A stretch of DNA of 64,000 bases from the NCBI RefSeq assembly GCF_902635505.1, contig NC_045427.1:594165665-594229664 (forward strand), given 5' to 3'. Each line of letters begins with the position of its first letter. Positions within the stretch are counted from its first letter, which is position 1. Below, in pieces: positions 22,381 through 33,557 of this stretch. The stretch is from Sarcophilus harrisii. Taxonomy: Eukaryota; Chordata; Mammalia; Dasyuromorphia; Dasyuridae. A model generated the notes under the pieces. That model made no database searches. It was given only the letters and a program-made list of their open reading frames with translations, and was not told the DNA's origin. The position numbers were made by a program, and so were the translations under genes.

Positions 22381-23105
22381 TGTTTGTGACATTCTTGGGC
22401 AGCCAGCCCTGCTGAGCTATGTCTCTTTTATCAGATGCTATTTTATGCACATTTTATCAGGCACGAGACTGTCTTCTAGGAAGGCAGGGCTGCTGGCAAT
22501 CTACCTGATGCAAGATGCAGGAGTGTGCGGGGCAGGCTGAGATGTGCAGAAGGAGAGCCTGACCCTGCAGCAGGGGCAGTGACGGCCTTCTTCTCTGAGC
22601 CGCTTGGAGCCCTTCATCTTAGGCTCTGATTCACTCTTGCCTTTCCTTCCCTTTTGTCCAGACGTGCCATCCATTGCTATTCGGATCTCGTCGTCTCCTG
22701 CATGAGAAGACATTCCTGTCTGTTCCCAGGGGACCCAGGACCCTGGATTCTGGCCCCGCTGACCCCTGAGCCTTTGACAGCTGCCCAGCCTCGTGTAAGT
22801 AGGCAGGTCACAGAGGAACCCGGTCTGCCCTCCTCCCCGGCCCTGAGCTTCCCGGAGGCTGTCTCTGTGAGGGCCTTCGCCATCTGGTTCTGGTGATGAG
22901 TCCGTTTCCTGCATGTCTGGTTTGGGCAGGAGCTTTCAGGACAAGTCAGGTCCCAGCGAAGCAATTAACCGCGGCGTCTGCGCCAGAGAACAAACAGAGA
23001 GCAGCCCCAGAGACGTGTGGGAAGCCGAGGAGCCGAGGTGGTAACTAAACAGGAGGTGGGACCTGGAGCGTGAGGTTCTTAGGAGCAGACAAGGTGAGGC
23101 TGGAA
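22381..23105. other. Moderately GC-rich unique DNA, possible non-coding exon
   Basis: This is the only sizeable GC-richer unique stretch in the presumed first intron. Around 22970-23093 it holds several CpGs ('ccgcggcgtctgcgcc') and ends in a good donor-like site 'gacaag|gtgagg' at 23093/23094. Antisense frames of about 137 and 95 codons run through 22501-22964 but match no family I recognise. It could be an alternative first exon or enhancer, but there is no direct proof. Confidence 0.3.
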
Positions 23106-23235
23106 GAGCTGTACTGTGGTCTGACCTCTCATTTATAGAGGAGGAAACTGAGGCAGGAGCCGATTACCCCTAGTCACAAAGACAGAGTAACAGCTGGTTT
23201 TTGAACCCATTTGTTCATTCAGACATTTATTAAAT
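23106..23235 (-). repeat. MIR fragment, antisense
   Basis: 'tttatagaggaggaaactga' followed by a degenerate 'cacaaagacagagtaac' region and 'tttttgaacccatttg' marks the MIR core and head in reverse. Confidence 0.55.
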
Positions 23236-23549
23236 GTCTTATTGTGGACCAGGCCTTGGGTTGCTGGGTCAGGCTTCTGAATCCAAATCCTGTGGTTTGT
23301 GCAGTTCCTTCTCTGTACAGTCTTAATGCGGCTGTAGGGACGTACAAAGAGAAATACAAAATGATCCCCATTCCTCAAAGACCCTCAAAGCTCTGAGTTC
23401 AGTAGCCTAATACAGTGGGGTTTGTTTTGAGGAGGAAACATACTAGGGCAAAGTAGGGCTGGGGTAGGAAAGAAATACGGGGAGAAAGGAAATCCTCAGT
23501 TATGGAAGCAGTGATATCCAAAGAGACAGCTTGACTTGCTGGATCAATT

Positions 23550-23806
23550 GGTCCAGTAGAGTAGAAGCTCCTTGAGGTCACTTGCATTTGTGTCCTCAGC
23601 ACTTAGTGTGGTATATAGTAGGTGCCTAATGAATGCATGTGAAATTGAACTGGTGCTTTTATATAGTAGGTGCCTAATAAGTGCATGTGAAGTTGAACTG
23701 GTGCTTTTTATATAGTAGGTGCCTAATAAATGCATGTGAAACTGAACTGGTGCTTTTTTACAGTAGGTGCCTAATAAGTGCATGTGACGTTGAACTGGTG
23801 CTTTTC
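23550..23806 (+). repeat. L2 3' end expanded into a 48-bp minisatellite
   Basis: An L2 3' terminus ('agaagctccttgaggtcac', 'agtgtggtatatagtagg') runs into four tandem copies of a unit of about 48 bp. The copies start near 23614, 23662, 23711 and 23759, each reading 'tatagtaggtgcctaataa' then 'gtgcatgtgaagttgaactg'. The copies differ at a few positions. The unit is the L2 tail itself plus about 25 bp of flank. Confidence 0.85.
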
Positions 23807-24164
23807 TCCCAACGCTGTATATCATACTGGGAGAGGGCAGGGATCACAACTTACACTTTCACAAGTCCTTTCTCTGGGCTCATAATTTGTCTCCTCTGGA
23901 AGTATGGTTGGAGGAATTCACAAATCATGTAGCACATTGGACTCCCTGGCTGCCGTACTCAGGGGTGGAATCGCAGTTACTGTTACAGAATCCGGGAATA
24001 TCAGCGTTTCCCGGGGGGATCATGACGTCCTTAGCCTCTAAGGGAAAACATTAATTACCTGTGTTGTGGCTCTGTACTGGGAAGGGCCTATTTACAGGGA
24101 GATTCTGCAGAGAATTTATTCAGTAAACATGTGGCACAAATACTGGCTATTCATGTATTTTAGG
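23807..24164. other. Gene-free DNA
   Basis: No gene and no nameable element was recognised. Confidence 0.4.
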
Positions 24165-24330
24165 GCAGTTAGGGGGAAGAATGGATAGAGTGCTGAATCT
24201 GGGATCAGGGAGACTCGTTTTCCTGAGGTCAAACATGGCCTCAGATGCTTACTGGCTGTGTGACTCTGGACAGGTCGGTTCTGGGTTCTGTGACCCTGGA
24301 AAAGGAGATGCTGGGGCTGGAGCGGATATG
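24165..24330 (+). repeat. tRNA-derived SINE, sense
   Basis: 'gggcagttagggggaagaat' then 'ggatagagtgctgaatctgg' and 'tactggctgtgtgactctgg' follow the head and core of the local SINE family. The 3' part is lost or diverged. Confidence 0.65.
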
Positions 24331-25359
24331 ATAGGTAGGAGAGGAGGGGGGCGGGCTCAGGCACTTGAGAGCTCCATTCTGCATTCATCCACTTGGGCCT
24401 TTCTGGGCAGAACCCACATTCTTCCCCATAGGACTCTACCTCTTGTCCCACTTGCACACTTGCTGTAGCACCTGTCCCTGCTTCCACCCGGCATCGCCTT
24501 TGAGAATGAAGGACAACGACTGTGCCTCAGAAAGGTTTCCAGATGATTCCCACTATGTAACCTCCGTCCTTTCACTGGACATTTTTCTTGGGTTACAGCC
24601 CAGTTGCTCACACCTCCCCCAGAAACTCTCCTGGGTCCTCCTTTCCCTGGGGCTGGGAGTGGGAGGCCATTTATCTCCAGATCTCTGGGTCTTGGGCTTT
24701 ACTTGGACCAGGAAATGCCGAGCTAGCTCTGAGTTCAGTTGTCTAATACAGTGGGGTTTGTTTTCCCACTTAAATCGATGGGGTTGTGCAAGATGGATGT
24801 CAGGGCTCCTTTTCAAGCCCTGGAATCAGAAACTGCCCATTTAGTTCTCTAATTATTAACCCAGTGAGATTTGGAAAGTGCAGGGAGGATCTGAGTCTGG
24901 GGCTGGGCGGAGCTGCTGACCATAAAGGGACATTCATCTTGAATCTGCCCCTGGGGTTTCCTTGGTAACATGTCATAAAACAGGGCTAAGAGAATCTTAC
25001 CCAGGAGTCTGCTGGGGGCTAGCTGGACTGAATAAGGGGTTTTTCTTGGTTTAAAGCCCTCCCTCTTGAAGTTCAGGGGTGACCCTCTGGACTCAGTGGC
25101 CGGCAGTGTTGTTTATAGGGATGAGCTCAAAGTCAGCAGTTAATTAACCAAGGTGCAAGTAGGACAAAACAGTGTGTGTGTTTAGGCAGCGTTACCAACC
25201 CGGTCAACCAGGAGTCAGTGACATCCTGGTGACTAACTGCCTTCTGCTGTCGTCATTCTCTCACCGATGTTTATTATTGCTCCTGGGCTTTGGGGGGATT
25301 GGGGTAGGGTGGGGTGCACAGACTGCCCTGAGCCTGCAAAGCTCTCCCCCTCACCTCCT
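24331..25359. other. Gene-free DNA, slightly GC-richer
   Basis: Several overlapping frames of 80-160 codons on both strands lack any protein family signature or consistent splice sites. I see no nameable repeat. Confidence 0.4.
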
Positions 25360-25615
25360 GAGCTTAGAATCCCTAGCTTTCCTCAAGGCGCAATCACCTG
25401 TCACCTGCCCATCCCAATCCCTCCATCTGGCCCCTCTCCCAACAATGCCTATTCATTTTCCAGGTATTCCTTATCCACTGGGGTAGTGTCGTTTCCTCTA
25501 GTAGAATATGAGCTTCTGTAAAGGGCTGGGGTTCTTTTTTTCTTTTTTTTGTCTGCATCCCCAAACCTAGCATATTGTAGACACTTAATGGATGCTTATT
25601 GATTAATTGATTTGA
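25360..25615 (+). repeat. L2 3' end, sense
   Basis: 'tagtagaatatgagcttctg', a T-rich insertion, 'gtctgcatccccaaacctag' and 'gacacttaatggatgcttat' follow the L2 3' terminus. Confidence 0.65.
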
Positions 25616-26234
25616 AAATTAATGAGCCCCTTGAGAACAGGGATTATACATTACAATCTAATTAGGGAGAGGAGACAGATGTCCCACTTCCTACCCCCCT
25701 TTTAAGCAAGGATGGCTAGATAACGAATAAAGCCCTGAAGTTCATTAGAAGTTCCTGCCACCTGATCCACTGACCCACTTTCTATTCTTATCCCTGCAAT
25801 CTACCATCCCAGGTTCTGTGTTCTCAGTGATTTAAAAAATTTTTTTTACTTGGCTGGAGAAAATTGGAAAATCACCATACTGGATCTACCACAAATTGCT
25901 TTTTTCAACCTTAACTGGGATCTTGTGACTGCACAGGAGTCCTTTTGTTCATCATTTATCGACTACTCCCTTTCATGTTACCCAGAGCTTCCAAATCTTG
26001 TCCTCCAACCCCCAATTTTGCTTCTATCTCCAACAGAATTCCCTCAGTGGAGGGTCTTCTCTCTGACAGGAGATTGAGACCATCCATCTTGAGCTGCTTC
26101 ATCTCCCCATTTTCAGCCTTCTTTCATCACCCATTCTGCCCTTTCCTTCTCTTCTAAGGATGAAATTGCGTTTCCTTTTTTTTTTTTTTTAACATCCTTT
26201 CCAAAGCTTATTCTCCCATTTGTGAGTCCTTCAG
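25616..26234. other. Gene-free DNA
   Basis: T-runs are present at about 25841-25848 and 26175-26191. The rest is unassigned. No exon is apparent. Confidence 0.4.
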
Positions 26235-26800
26235 CTCTTTGCTGCTTGTGCTCCAGGACAAGAAATATTTATGAGGTGCTTTTTCACTTGCGGCTCTGTG
26301 CTGAGGATACGGAGAAGAAAAGAAATATAATCTACTGGGGGCTGTAGCATTTAAACAGATAAATGAGTTTAAGATAATATAAGAGGAGAGTTCTAGTGAC
26401 TAGGCAAAGAGAAATCATGAAAGACTTCCTGTAGGAAGAGGTACTTAGGCTAGGTTTTGAAGGGAACTGGGGATTCTAAGAAGGAGGGAGTTATACGTCC
26501 AGATGTGGGGTCAGCCTGCATAAAAGCTTGGAGATGGGAGATGAGCATGGAAGAAAGTAATTTAACCAAAGGATAGAATGTAGAAGGTGTGAAGGGGAAT
26601 AAGGTGAAATAAGACTGCAATGCTTAGCTGGAGGCAGTTTGGGAGGGCTATAAATATCAAGCAGAGGAGTTTGGTTTTTATTCTAGAGGTAATAGGGCCC
26701 CTGAGGATTCTTGAGTTCACAGACAGACCGGTGCTTCGGGAAGATGATTTTGGCAGCTCTGTGGAGTGGGGATTGGAGAGGAGAGGAAGTGGGAGTACCT
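26235..26800 (-). repeat. L2-like tail (antisense) plus unassigned ancient repeat
   Basis: The start resembles an antisense L2 3' end ('aaatatttatgaggtgcttt', 'gtgctgaggatacggagaag'). It continues into text such as 'aagacttcctgtaggaagagg' and 'gcagaggagtttggttttta', which recurs diverged at 42180-42720, so it is a dispersed family. I cannot name the body. Bases 26241-26426 are the parent-like copy of the duplication at 27831. Confidence 0.55.
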
Positions 26801-26899
26801 ATTTTATTGTATATCTTGAACCCCTCTGGCAGACTGGGAAGCTTGTGAACTCCTTCCCAGAATGTTTTCTAAATAATGTGTGTAGGATTACTAAGGAAA

Positions 26900-27140
26900 C
26901 CTATTCTATTTGCTTATGTATATATAGAGGGAGAGAATCAAAGAGAGACAAGAGACAAGATTAACAGAGAAAGAGAGACAGAGACAGACAGACAGACAAA
27001 TTTAGAATTATCATCCATCTATATATCTACACACACAAGTTCATAGACCTTGAGACCATTCTGGACTAGAGAGGAAAGGAGACCCATGAGATTGTCACAC
27101 CATGGGGGAGAAAATAGTGTGTGTGTGTGTGTGTGTGGAA
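26900..27140. repeat. GAGACA / GACA and (GT)n simple repeats
   Basis: GAGAGA/GACAGACA units occupy about 26927-26998, and a GT run lies at about 27117-27137. It is low-complexity DNA. Confidence 0.85.
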
Positions 27141-27830
27141 GAGGGGACAGACAGATGGCTCATTGAGTAGTCCCTCTTCTCTCCTTGATCTTTACCCTTT
27201 ATACTTCCTTCCTTCTTCTCTGTCTATAAACAGTATAGTACAGATAACAAACACACTAGAAATCCTTGTGGAAGGAACTTGTGAATTGAGTTGAAATGCT
27301 TGCTTCCCTAAAAACGAAACATCCCTTCTTCTCCCGGATTGCTGGGGTTCTTGGTTCTGTTGCAGCCTTAGATTACTGTTTTTCTTTTCCTCTTCTTAAT
27401 CAGCCCTTTAGGAGCCGTGCTCTGTGATTAAGGCATTCATCCCCTCATTGCCCCGCAGCCTGGCTTCTGCTCTCATCTTCTGACAGAAAGCGCTTTCTCA
27501 GAGGCCCCTTGGTCACCAGACCCAGGGGGCTTTTCCCGGGAGGTGCTGTGCTGAGCATTGGCCCTGCAGCCAGAGGATCCGGGCCACTTCATTTCCAGAG
27601 GTTTCTTCTGTAAAGTGGGCAGAGGAAGGGCAGGGTGTGGCTCACGTGGCCCCTGAGATCCCTTCCCCCTACAGATGCATAATCCAAGGCCTCCAAGGTA
27701 TCTGTATGAATATGCATCCTGGAAGGGGAACTTCCTTCCCATCCTTTAAATCACCTCCATAGTAATGGTAATATATATCACTGGGATCAGAACACCCTCT
27801 TTTTCTAAAATCTTCCTAAGCTACTTAGGG
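27141..27830. other. Gene-free DNA
   Basis: No gene or nameable repeat was recognised. The stretch 27470-27740 is mildly GC-richer. Confidence 0.4.
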
Positions 27831-28016
27831 GCTGCTTGTGCTCTAGGACAAGAAATATTTATGAGGTGCTTTTTCACTTGCGGCTCTGTGCTGAGGATAC
27901 AGAGAAGAAAAGAAATATAATCTACTGGGGGCTGTAGCATTTAAACAGATAAATGAGTTTAAGATAATATAAGAGGAGAGTTCTAGTGACTAGGCAAAGA
28001 GAAATCATGAAAGACT
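27831..28016 (+). repeat. 186-bp templated duplicate with flanking 15-bp direct repeat
   Basis: This block matches 26241-26426 with only two differences that I could find (27844 T for C, 27901 A for G). The sequence 'agctacttaggggct' occurs at 27819-27833 and again at 28021-28035, so the inserted block is flanked by what looks like a target-site duplication. There is no poly-A tail, and four extra bases (actt) precede the right repeat. Confidence 0.9.
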
Positions 28017-28035
28017 ACTTAGCTACTTAGGGGCT

Positions 28036-28689
28036 TAGTAAAAATAAAAAAACCAGAAGCATCTTATCATGGTATTCACGGCCCCTCACGGTCTGGGTCC
28101 TGTCTAATCTAATTTTGTACTATTCTCCACACACTCTGAACTTCAGTTAATTTTCAAAGAGCTTTTGCAAAAGTACTTACTGAGAAAATGTAGCCAGAAC
28201 AGAAATGACCAACATTCTCTCTCAATGCTGGACACACTCTCAGTTCCAACCTAGGGAAAGTGGCCCAAGTTTAAAGCAGTTGTTGCTGAGTTTTCTTCTG
28301 AACGTGGTCCAGCCAATCCAATCACCGGCTTCTTGGCTGCAGGGCGAGTCCAGTGCTTGGTTCTGCTGGCAGAGCAGGCTCAGTTAGCAGAGCTGCTCTC
28401 CCTTTCAGAGCTCAAGGCCGAGGCCCAGTCCATTCCATCTCTAAAACTCCAAATATGGGAGAGGGGGATGGTTATATGGGGGAAAGAAACAATACCAGAG
28501 TCATGTTCTCATTGTGTGTTTATTAATCTGAGTGTTGAGAACCATGTGGTACCGCCTCTCTGGGGCCAAGTATTCATGGTTCCATTCTAGCTTCTTCCTT
28601 GAGGAGCACTGGAGCTTGTCTTCCTCAATTACAGGAAAAAAGAGCTGTTCCAGTTACATTAAGCTCTCATCTCACTCCCTTTTGCTTCT
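28036..28689. other. Gene-free DNA
   Basis: A few short frames occur but show no family or splice support. A weak L2-like trace is seen at about 28060-28180 ('tattcacggcccctcacggt'). Confidence 0.35.
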
Positions 28690-28873
28690 GTGTATTATTG
28701 CGGTGCAGTCATTTTAGTCATATCTGGTCCTTCAGGATCCCATTTTGGGTTTTCTCATTTTGGGGTGGTTTGTCATTTATTTCTTTGGCTCATTGAACAG
28801 ATGAGGAAACTGAGGCAAACAGGATTAAGTGACTTGCCCAGACTCACAGCTAGTAAATGTCTGAGACTGGATA
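28690..28873 (-). repeat. CORE-SINE copy, antisense
   Basis: 'tgcagtcattttagtcatat', 'ggggtggtttgtcatttatt' and 'gaggaaactgaggcaaacag' follow the antisense order of the family at 48072. The tRNA head is cut at about 28873. Confidence 0.8.
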
Positions 28874-29125
28874 TTTTGTATGTCCCCTATCTCTGGAATG
28901 GACTGCCTTCATATTGCCAACTTTGGTAGTCTTTTCTCAGAATAGGGCAAAACTTGGTGTTATCTCATTGATGAAACCTTTCTTGAGCTCTTCAGAGTAA
29001 AGAAGATCAAATATTTCCCCATGTTTATTATTGAACTTGGTAAGAATATTTCCATAGTGTTTTACAAATTTAATCTAAATGGCTTTAATCTGAAAAAAAG
29101 AAAAAAACTGCCTTTATACATCTAT
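28874..29125 (+). repeat. Possible L2 3' segment
   Basis: 'tctggaatggactgccttc' and 'gatgaaacctttcttgagct' are L2-like words in sense. The segment is short and diverged. Confidence 0.4.
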
Positions 29126-29490
29126 AGCAAAGTTTCTTAAACTGTGGGTTGTGACCCCATATGGCTTACATATGGGACTGTGGAACTGACTGGGAGGGTC
29201 CTGAAAAATTTGGCAACAATGAAAGGTATCAAATGTTTCACCAAGATTTAATTCTTTATGTAAAAATAAAGAAGCACATCCATCTCCTTAGTATGCAAAT
29301 TTGCTTTCATCTTTAATAAGTGGTAAAATTATTTATTTACAGAATTGTTTTAAAATAAATTTCTTTATGATTTATTATCAGTAAATATTTGATTTCTACA
29401 CCTATTTTCTATACCTCTATACCTGAGGTTATGTAACAATTTTTGGGATGTAAAGGGATCACAAGTGGAAAAAATTTACGAAACTCTGCT
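29126..29490. mobile_element. Non-autonomous hAT-like DNA transposon
   Basis: The two ends form an imperfect terminal inverted repeat of about 16 bp: 'agcaaagtttcttaaac' at the left, and the reverse complement of the right end reads 'agcagagtttcgtaaat'. The subterminal text 'gtgggttgtgacccc' and 'gggatcacaagtgg' is also related. Length is about 365 bp and no transposase frame is present. The 8-bp target duplication expected of hAT elements is not clear, consistent with age. Confidence 0.65.
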
Positions 29491-29491
29491 T

Positions 29492-30241
29492 TATGTTAGT
29501 TAAAATACCTAGAGTTCACAGGAGACAAAATACAGAAAAGGACCTAGGCGTAAAACCTGAAGACTTCAAACATCTGCTTAAAGTTCAAGCAACAAGCAAG
29601 GGCAGTTTTAGGCATTCTGAAGCAAGGAGACTAATCTGATCTTCTTCATAGGCATCCTTGAGATTTGGTGGAATCCAACCCTCCAGACAATTGCTCTGTA
29701 CAGGTAGAGATGAGTCTGTATGGATATGGATGACTGTACAGCTAAATGATATCTCTATAACTTATACAAGAGAAACAAAAAAAATCAGAGCAGGTGGGTC
29801 CTCATGGTGGTAGAGAGCATTTGAGTAAAGATTCCCAGAAGGAGAAATACAGTGTTATTTGTTGCAATTTTAAGCTTTAATAACTTGAGGTGATTTTTAT
29901 CATCGGGGTATATTATAATCCATAGTTCTGAACAGGAAGGGGAAATGAAGAGGTTGAGAAATAAATCAGAAGCCCAGCACAAAGACATAATAATTATATT
30001 CTAGTCCTTTTTTCTGCCAAAGGCAGAGCAGTCAGTGATTTTTAACATTGCTTAATGACAATTTTATCTTTCAAAAGGTAAATTAAATGATAAGGGAAAT
30101 TTTTCTTGTCAATTTGATTTCTCACCATCAAGGAAGAGATGGTTCTTAGGATGGAAGTGATAGAAACCTGAGGGAATTGTTAGAAACTCCCAGAGTTTGT
30201 GAGAAAACTGAATTGCTATTCCCGTGGTAAAGCAGGAAAGG
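29492..30241. other. Gene-free DNA
   Basis: No gene or nameable repeat is evident. The stretch is AT-rich. Confidence 0.4.
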
Positions 30242-30492
30242 TGTCTCTTGCTGTTTTTTCAATCATGTCTGATTCTTCATGACCCCATTTGAGGTTTTTT
30301 TTTTTTTTTAGCAAAGATCTTGGAGTGGTTTCTCATTTCTGTAGCTTATTTTACTGGTAAGGAAACTGAGACAAAAGGGTTAAATGTCTTGCCCAGAGTC
30401 ACCCAGCCAATAAGTGTCTGAGGCTGGATTTGAACTCAGAAAGATGAGTCTACCTGTCTCCAGGCTTGGTGCTCTGTCCAATGAGCCCCTAG
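30242..30492 (-). repeat. CORE-SINE copy, antisense, near full length
   Basis: 'atcatgtctgattcttcatg', a T-run, 'ggagtggtttctcatttctg', 'gccaataagtgtctgaggc' and 'tttgaactcagaaagatgag' cover tail to head of the family in reverse order. Confidence 0.85.
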
Positions 30493-31469
30493 CTATTGGG
30501 ATAGTTGAATAGTTTTAGAACTGGTTCAGTTGGTCAGAAACAGTGTCTCTGTTACCCTAGGGATTTGTGCTTAATCCTGTGCTGTTTGACATTTTTCATC
30601 AGTAACTTGAATAAAGGCAAAGATGATATCCTTTTGAAATCTGAATGACACAAAGCTAGGAGGGAGAGCCAGTGTGCTGAATGGGAGAATCAGAATCCCA
30701 AAATGTTTTTACAGGCTAGAATATTGATCTGAATCTGTTGAAATGCAGTCAAAATCAATGTAAAGACTCAAAACTTGGGTACAAAAATTTTACTTTGCAA
30801 ATAAATATAAGATGAAAGAGTTTTACTTAAACAATAGTTTGTCTAAAAATATCAGAGGGGTTTAGTGGGCCACAAACTCAGTCTAAGTTAATGGTGTGAT
30901 ATGGCAATAAAAAAGCAAATGTGATCTTGGTCTTTATTAAGAAAGACATAACTTGAAAATATGTTTAGAGTGCTTGTTCATATATAATCGATATCAGATT
31001 CCTTGCCATCTTGGAGAAGAGAGGAAAAAGAAAAAATATGGAACACAAAATCTTACAAAAGTGAATTTTAAAAACTATCTTTACGTGTGTTTGAAAAAAA
31101 AAAAGCAAAAGAAAGGCATAACTTCCAGAGACAAAGAAGTGACCGTTTTATTCTGCTGTAGTCAGATCGCATTTCTGAGCACCACAATTAGGGCATGAGT
31201 TGGAGAACATTCAGCAGAGGGGCAGCTAGTGTGGTGCAGGAACTCAAGGCTATCTATATTCTCAGAGAATTGGTTGAATTTGGAATATTTAAGACTTGGG
31301 AGTATAAACAGATATGTAAATATCTGAAAGGCTGTCACGTGTGAAATAGAAATTAAATTTGTTCTGGTCACATTGAGGGCTAAACTAGAATCCATGAGTA
31401 AAAGTTGCAAAGAGGCAACTTGGAATGTGATATAAAGAAAATCTTGCTTTAAAATGTATTTTTGTTATT

Positions 31470-31605
31470 CTGCACTTAACAAACATCACTTCTAAGTCCC
31501 ATGAGGGAAAGGATCGTCTTTTGCCTCTTTTTGTATCCTCTGTGCTTAATACAGTGCCTGGCACATAGTAGGCACTTAAATGTTTATTGATTGATTGACT
31601 GACCA
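31470..31605 (+). repeat. L2 3' terminus, sense
   Basis: 'tctaagtcccatgagggaaa', 'cagtgcctggcacatagtag' and 'aaatgtttattgattgattg' give a clear L2 end with short terminal repeats. Confidence 0.8.
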
Positions 31606-31739
31606 GTTAACATGAGAATTTTTACCTACAAAAAATAGAAAAAGAAAGATTTCATATGAAATCCTGAAGTTTTATTATAAAGAGCTTTTTAAAAAATATT
31701 TAGTAAATTCAGTATGCTAGTTTTAAAGCTATGCTGCTT

Positions 31740-32065
31740 GTTGTTATCTTCTTTCTAAATCTCCCTCTATCTCTTCTATGTTTTTTGGTGCCTTCTCATT
31801 TTCAATAACCTATCTTCTTCTCAAATCCCTCTTCCAAATTAACCCCTCTCTCCCTCACAAAATAACAACAAAACCAAAGCAAACAAAGAACTCCTCCCCT
31901 GGATAAATAGACCCCATTACAGTAAAATGTCAGCCATGTCTGAAAATGACTCTCTGATTCGGTATCTCACATCCATCATCTTGGAGCAGGAGGTGGACAG
32001 CATGCTTCCTTGTAGGTGTTCTAGAATCAAGGTTTGTCATTGCATCAATCAGAGTTCTTTTAAAG
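31740..32065 (-). repeat. L1 3' fragment, antisense
   Basis: A C/T-rich 3' UTR part is followed by 'ctctgattcggtatctcaca', 'gcaggaggtggacagcatgc' and 'attgcatcaatcagagttct'. To my recollection this is the order of another marsupial L1 subfamily 3' end in reverse. It sits inside the L3/CR1 copy and so is the younger insertion. Confidence 0.6.
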
Positions 32066-32332
32066 TAAGAAAATCTTGCAAATAAGTGGAGGGATGTCAA
32101 GTCAGGATGGGTTGCCTCAAGAGATTCAGCAGATTCCCCCTCAATGGAAATATTCAATCAGAGGCAAGAAGACATATTTGTTGAGTGTGTTGAAATAGCC
32201 TTTTTAAAGTTTTATTTTCAGTTAAGATTTTTTTTTATTACGTCCCACTTATATTTTGCCCAATGAAAAGGGCTTTTTTTTTTTTTTAATATGATTTTTA
32301 GAAGTTGATTTCTGAGGTCCCTTCCAACTTGT

Positions 32333-32578
32333 AAGGGCAGCCAGGGGACTTAGTGAAAAAAGTACCAGGCTTGGAATCAAGAAGACTTTTTGCTTATGCT
32401 CAAATCTGGCTATAGACACTCACTAGCTATGTCCCTCTGGGCAAATCACTTAACCTTGTTTGCTTCAGTTTTCTCATCTGTAAAATGAGCTGGAGAAGGA
32501 AATGGCAAACCATTTTGCTAAGAAAATCCCAAATGGGGTCATGGAGAATCAAACATAACAGAAACAACTGAATGATTC
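32333..32578 (+). repeat. CORE-SINE copy, sense, near full length
   Basis: The head 'ggcagccaggggacttagtg', 'acactcactagctatgtccc', 'tgagctggagaaggaaatgg' and tail 'cagaaacaactgaatgattc' show the complete family order. Confidence 0.85.
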
Positions 32579-33019
32579 CAACTCAAGTTTTTTGACTCTG
32601 AAACTCTTGGAAATATCAGATATTACTCTTATTACCATCATGCTTTTTGGTTTCACTTGTCTTTTTTCATTGTAACTTGTATCCGTGTATGTGTTCCATT
32701 GCCCTATTAATTTTAATTTATTATATCAAGAACTGTCATTTTTTATCCCTAGGGCCTAGTCTGTAGCACAGGAGAATTGATAAAATGATGAAATGAAATA
32801 GCATGTAAAAGAGATTTGAAAACTGAATTAAGGGCTTAAAAATATAAGAGAATTCTTCTCTCCCTGCCAATGTAATGAATGACATGAGCGATTCAGTAAC
32901 TGTTCTAGAAATTCAAGAAAAGAATGTTGTCATGGAATAGAGTATTCAAGGAAGACTTCATGGAGAAGACAGGATTTTGGGTAGACTTTGGAGGATAAGT
33001 AGGCTTTATTTATTTATTT
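32579..33019. other. Gene-free DNA
   Basis: A short trace near 32900-33000 ('aaggaagacttcatggagaa') resembles the unassigned ancient repeat at 26400. No gene is seen. Confidence 0.4.
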
Positions 33020-33557
33020 TGCAATATATATATATATAATTTATAATTAAAGCTTTTTATTTTCAAAAGCATTGATAATTTTTCAACATTGACCCCTGCA
33101 AAACCTTGTATTCCAAATTTTCCCCTCCTTTTCCCCACTCTCTCCCCTAGATGGCAGGTAATCCAATACATGTTAAATGTATGTTAAATCTAATATATGT
33201 ATATATATTTACACAATTATTTTGCTGCACAAGAAAAATCAGATCAAAAAGGAAAAAAATGAGAAAGACAACAAAATGCAAGCAAACAAACAACGAAAAG
33301 AGTGAAAATGCTATGTTGTGACCCACACTCAGTTCCCATCATCCTCTCTCTGGGTGTAGATGGCTCTCTCTAATTACAAGATCATTGGAACTGGTCTGAA
33401 TCACCTCATTGTTGAAGAGAGCCATGTCCATCAGAATTGATCATTGCAATGTACAATGATCTCCTGGTTCTGCTCATTTCACTTAGCATCACCTCATGTA
33501 GGTCTCTCCAGGCCTTTCTGAAATCATCTTGCTGATTGTTTCTTACAGAACAATGAT
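33020..33557 (-). repeat. L1 3' end, 5'-truncated, antisense
   Basis: 'aattaaagctttttattttc', 'tcaacattgacccctgcaaa', 'cccctagatggcaggtaatc', 'tgaatcacctcattgttgaa' and 'tttcttacagaacaatgat' follow the L1 3' end in reverse. It stops at the very end of ORF2. Confidence 0.85.

Larger units (their letters stand above)
30545..32190 (+). repeat. L3/CR1 3' region, sense, interrupted by other LINEs
   Basis: CR1/L3 3' text runs in sense from about 30545: 'gacatttttcatcagtaac' and 'tgacacaaagctaggaggg', then 'gtgggccacaaactcagtc' and 'gcaaatgtgatcttggtc'. It resumes at about 31240-31440 ('gaaaggctgtcacgtgtg') and ends near 32090-32190 ('gggttgcctcaagagattc'). Insertions between the parts are a sense L1 tail (about 31000-31105), a sense L2 3' end (31470-31605) and an antisense L1 3' piece (31740-32065). 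No LINE reading frame is preserved. Confidence 0.65.

Noticed and set aside
22501-22964. Antisense frames of 137 and 95 codons
   Set aside because: They have no recognised family, no start context or splice evidence, and overlapping frames are open on both strands.
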